Source: Nostoc sp. LEGE 12450
GTDB taxonomy: Bacteria > Cyanobacteriota > Cyanobacteriia > Cyanobacteriales > Nostocaceae
DNA length: 46,346 nt
Direction of reading: 5' to 3'
Assembly (NCBI RefSeq): GCF_015206895.1
Contig: NZ_JADEXU010000054.1
Location: 1-46,346, forward strand
Below, in pieces: positions 43,446 through 46,346 of this stretch. Position 1 is the first letter of the stretch; each line of letters starts with the position of its first letter. Under the pieces are notes generated by a model. That model saw nothing but the letters and a program-made list of their open reading frames with translations. It had not been told where the DNA came from and made no database searches. A program made the position numbers and the translations under genes.

Positions 43446-45338
43446 GTGAAATTACGCTGGTTACTATCCAGTACTATTGGAACTATCTTCATGCTATCGT
43501 CGCCCGCAATGGCTGCGAAACTTGAATCTTGGCGTTTTGATGTCAATCAAAACAACCTAGAAATAAATACTGTAGGGAATGTTCAACCCCAAGCACAATT
43601 AATTTTTAACCCCACTCGTTTGGTAATTGATTTACCAGGAACAACATTTGGCCGTCCGCAGCTAACCCAACAGGTGGGCGGTGCAATTCGTGCTATCCGT
43701 GTTGGGCAGTTTGACGAACAAACAACGCGCATAGTCGTTGAAATGACTCCTGGTTATACTTTAGACCCCAAGGGAGTACAATTTGTTGGTAGAACTGGCG
43801 AACGCTGGATGGTGCAATTACCCACGCCAGTAGCCGAAAATGTTCCCTCAAGAAATACTGGTGGGCAACAACAAGCTATAGCAACACAACCTTCACCGAA
43901 AACATCTCCATCAGTGTTCTCACCAAGAGATATTTACAACGTGGTGAGAACAAGCCCTATTAATCTACCTAAAAACGGAATGCTTGCCGCCAGGGTAACT
44001 CAAATTGAGAACTTACAAGTTACAGGCGATGGTTTTTTCATCCGTACCAATGGTGGTAATCCTCAGATTCAAGTAAATCGTAGCAACGATCAAAGAGAAA
44101 TTAACATCGACATTGCCAGCGCTACTTTATCACCAAGTCTAGAGCAACGCGATTTGTCGATTAATCGTTATGGTGTCAGCCGTATTCAGTTCAGCCAACT
44201 ACAAACAAGCCCATCTGTTGTTCGCATGACTTTACAGGTGGATGAAAATAGTCAAAATTGGCGAGCCACTAATAGTAACAGTAGTGGTTTTGTGCTTCTG
44301 CCCAGTCGTGGCATTGCTCAGTTCCCTGGAGGTAATAGTAATAGTCCACGCCCCATACCATCTAGTACAGCGACTATTGAGTCTGTGCAACTGGCTAATA
44401 ATGGCACACAACTACTGATTAGAGCAGACCAAGCTTTATCTGCAACAGGAGGCTGGGATAGAACCTCTGGTTTGTACCGCATTACCATCAACAATGCTCG
44501 GTTAGCTCCTAAAGTTACAGGCCCAACTTTTAATGCTAATAGCCCTATCCTGCGAGTCCGCCTGCAACCCCAAGAATCTAATACAGTCACCGTCTTGGTT
44601 CAGCCAGCAGCCGGAGTGCAAATTGGCGAACTTAACCAAGTTGGCGACCAGCTTTTGGCTCTAGAATTACAACGTTCTGGTAGTGTTACACAGCAGCCCA
44701 TTGATTTACCTCCTTTATCGCCAAACCAAGGTCAATTCCCCAACCCCATAGATAATCCTCGTCCTATATCTCAACCAAAGCCGCGCCCCTCAGTTCCTAG
44801 AGGGAAATTACTAGTTGTGATTGACCCAGGACATGGTGGAAAAGACTCAGGCGCTCCCGGTTTAGGTGGACTTTTAGAAAAGGATGTAATTCTGCCTATT
44901 GGTAAAAGGGTAGCAGCAATTTTAGAGCAAAATGGTGTACAAGCGGTACTAACACGAAATGCTGACTTTTTCGTAGAACTTCAGGGACGGGTAGAAATTG
45001 CCGAGCGAGTTAATGCAACTGCGTTTGTCAGCATTCACGCTAATTCCGTTGATAATCGCCCTGATGTGAATGGGTTAGAAGTATATTATTACGATAGCGG
45101 TTATGCTCTGGCGGAAGCGGTTCGCAATACCATCCTCCAGAATATCGGTACAATCAAAGACCGGGGAACCCGCAAAGCCAGATTCTACGTTCTCAGAAAA
45201 AGCTCTATGCCTTCGATTTTAGTAGAAACAGGTTATATGAGTGGTCGAGAAGACAATCCCAGATTGGCATCACGAGAGTATCAAAATCAGATGGCAGAAG
45301 CGATCGCTCGTGGCATCTTAAAATACTTACAGCGTTAA
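43446..45338 (+). CDS. amiC2: N-acetylmuramoyl-L-alanine amidase with AMIN domain (tandem paralog)
   Basis: 630 residues, GTG start with AGGAG nine bases upstream. Same layout as the preceding gene, with the AMIN part and catalytic domain both well conserved and the middle linker most changed (about 140-185). Zinc ligands His463, Glu478, His531 and catalytic Glu594 are all present. Identical total length supports recent duplication followed by divergence. Expected to act in the periplasm on septal peptidoglycan, perhaps at a different stage from the first copy. Confidence 0.92.
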   Translation: MKLRWLLSSTIGTIFMLSSPAMAAKLESWRFDVNQNNLEINTVGNVQPQAQLIFNPTRLVIDLPGTTFGRPQLTQQVGGAIRAIRVGQFDEQTTRIVVEMTPGYTLDPKGVQFVGRTGERWMVQLPTPVAENVPSRNTGGQQQAIATQPSPKTSPSVFSPRDIYNVVRTSPINLPKNGMLAARVTQIENLQVTGDGFFIRTNGGNPQIQVNRSNDQREINIDIASATLSPSLEQRDLSINRYGVSRIQFSQLQTSPSVVRMTLQVDENSQNWRATNSNSSGFVLLPSRGIAQFPGGNSNSPRPIPSSTATIESVQLANNGTQLLIRADQALSATGGWDRTSGLYRITINNARLAPKVTGPTFNANSPILRVRLQPQESNTVTVLVQPAAGVQIGELNQVGDQLLALELQRSGSVTQQPIDLPPLSPNQGQFPNPIDNPRPISQPKPRPSVPRGKLLVVIDPGHGGKDSGAPGLGGLLEKDVILPIGKRVAAILEQNGVQAVLTRNADFFVELQGRVEIAERVNATAFVSIHANSVDNRPDVNGLEVYYYDSGYALAEAVRNTILQNIGTIKDRGTRKARFYVLRKSSMPSILVETGYMSGREDNPRLASREYQNQMAEAIARGILKYLQR

Positions 45339-45465
45339 CATAGTACAAATTACTATTAAAAGGTGGTATTTAGAATCCTTTGGCGTGCAGAATTTAGTGG
45401 TCAATTAGCCGATTGTCTGCTAAATTCTGTATTTTAAATCCCAAAACCTAAATTAATATCAGCCT

Positions 45466-46332
45466 GTGTCTTCATCTTCGATCTTTGAAGCGAATCTGGA
45501 CGATTTTTCTGCTCAAGAACCCCAACGTGCGCCAATTGGCATCTTTGACAGTGGTGTGGGTGGATTGACGGTACTGCGACAAATATATCGGCAACTCCCC
45601 AATGAATCAATTGTTTACTTTGGGGATACAGCCCGACTTCCTTATGGAATTCGTTCACAAGCAGAAATTTTACAATTTACGCGCGAAATTCTTACCTGGC
45701 TACAAAAGCAGCAGGTAAAAATGGTAATTATGGCTTGCAACACCAGTTCTGCCCTAGCCCTAGAAACCGTTCGTCAAGAATTCAACATACCCATTTTAGG
45801 GGTGATTCTACCGGGTGCAAAAGCTGCGGTGCAGGAAGGAAAGCGGATTGGTGTAATTGCCACTCCAGCTACGGCGAAAAGTAATGCTTATAAGCACGCC
45901 ATTCTCGAAATTGCTCCTGATGTTCAAGTCTGGCAAGTTGGATGTCCAGAGTTTGTGCCACTTATTGAGCAAAACCGGATTCACGACCCCTACACTGCGG
46001 AAGTGGCAAGAGCCTACTTAGAGCCTTTACTAGAGCAAGAAATTGACACCTTAGTTCATGGCTGTACCCATTATCCCCACCTTACACCAGTATTGCGATC
46101 GCTCCTCCCCTCTCAAGTCAAGCTAGTTGACCCAGCTGTTCATGTCGTGGCAGCTTGTGCCCAAGAGTTAGACTTGCTAGGCTTAAAAAATACTCACCCC
46201 CCACTACCAACTCGTTTCGCCGTTAGCGGGTGTCCACAACAATTTTCCCAGTCAGGAGTGCAATGGCTAGGCTATACGCCAATGGTTGAAGAGGTTCGCT
46301 TTACTGATAGCGCTATTTCCCAACTTCTTTGA
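45466..46332 (+). CDS. murI: Glutamate racemase
   Basis: 288 residues, GTG start. IFDSGVGGLTVL gives the Asp28 and Ser29; MACNTSS carries catalytic Cys91 and HGCTHYPHL catalytic Cys200 with His202. It supplies D-glutamate for peptidoglycan, in the cytoplasm, without cofactor. Start lacks a ribosome site; the N-terminal 20 residues before PIGIFDSG are a cyanobacterial extension. Follows the amidases on the same strand by 127 bp and fits the cell-wall theme of this end of the window. Complete. Confidence 0.95.
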   Translation: MSSSSIFEANLDDFSAQEPQRAPIGIFDSGVGGLTVLRQIYRQLPNESIVYFGDTARLPYGIRSQAEILQFTREILTWLQKQQVKMVIMACNTSSALALETVRQEFNIPILGVILPGAKAAVQEGKRIGVIATPATAKSNAYKHAILEIAPDVQVWQVGCPEFVPLIEQNRIHDPYTAEVARAYLEPLLEQEIDTLVHGCTHYPHLTPVLRSLLPSQVKLVDPAVHVVAACAQELDLLGLKNTHPPLPTRFAVSGCPQQFSQSGVQWLGYTPMVEEVRFTDSAISQLL

Positions 46333-46346
46333 AGGAGGCAGGGAGC

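Overview
The window is chromosomal DNA of a filamentous, heterocyst-forming cyanobacterium of the Nostocales (Nostoc/Anabaena type). Evidence: the HIP1 octamer GCGATCGC is frequent throughout; tandem heptamer repeats and small palindromic elements of the Nostoc kind sit between genes; and cyanobacterial marker genes are present (hetZ, patU, pcxA, a plastoquinone-type prenyl synthase, tail-less ssb, AMIN-domain amidases).

Left part (1-13.7 kb): a NarL-type response regulator, then a minus-strand peptide-export locus. Read in transcription direction (right to left) it has eleven small precursor genes (13664 down to 10107), all with a double-glycine leader of the form ELSxEELDxVAGG; a protein with two cyclic-nucleotide-binding-like domains; an HlyD-type adaptor; a C39 peptidase/ABC exporter; a second ABC exporter with its own N-terminal sensory-like domain; and a secreted DUF3455 protein. 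Eight precursors are close paralogs, five of them spaced exactly 327 bp apart. No lanthionine synthetase, YcaO, radical SAM or other recognisable modifying enzyme lies in the window, and nearly all core peptides lack cysteine. This is the most interesting part of the window.

Middle (14-28 kb): divergent from the peptide array are a membrane HAMP protein with a CxxCH haem motif and a MinD/ParA-like ATPase. Then come a ClC antiporter fused to CBS and two universal-stress domains, a Tat-exported beta-carbonic anhydrase, an NmrA-like oxidoreductase, a GH13 alpha-glucan enzyme, a decayed TPR gene, pcxA, a small membrane protein and a TgpA-type transglutaminase-fold protein that lacks its Cys and His. 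Several miniature inverted-repeat elements lie between them.

Right part (28-46 kb): a probable structured RNA, the overlapping hetZ-patU pair for heterocyst patterning, sds, two small ORFs, the mreBCD shape operon, ssb, a SIMPL protein, a CPA2 cation/proton antiporter, two tandem amiC amidases and murI. mreBCD, the amidases and murI together make this a cell-wall and cell-shape neighbourhood beside a heterocyst-pattern locus. That is plausible biologically because septal amidases are needed for cell-cell communication in filaments.
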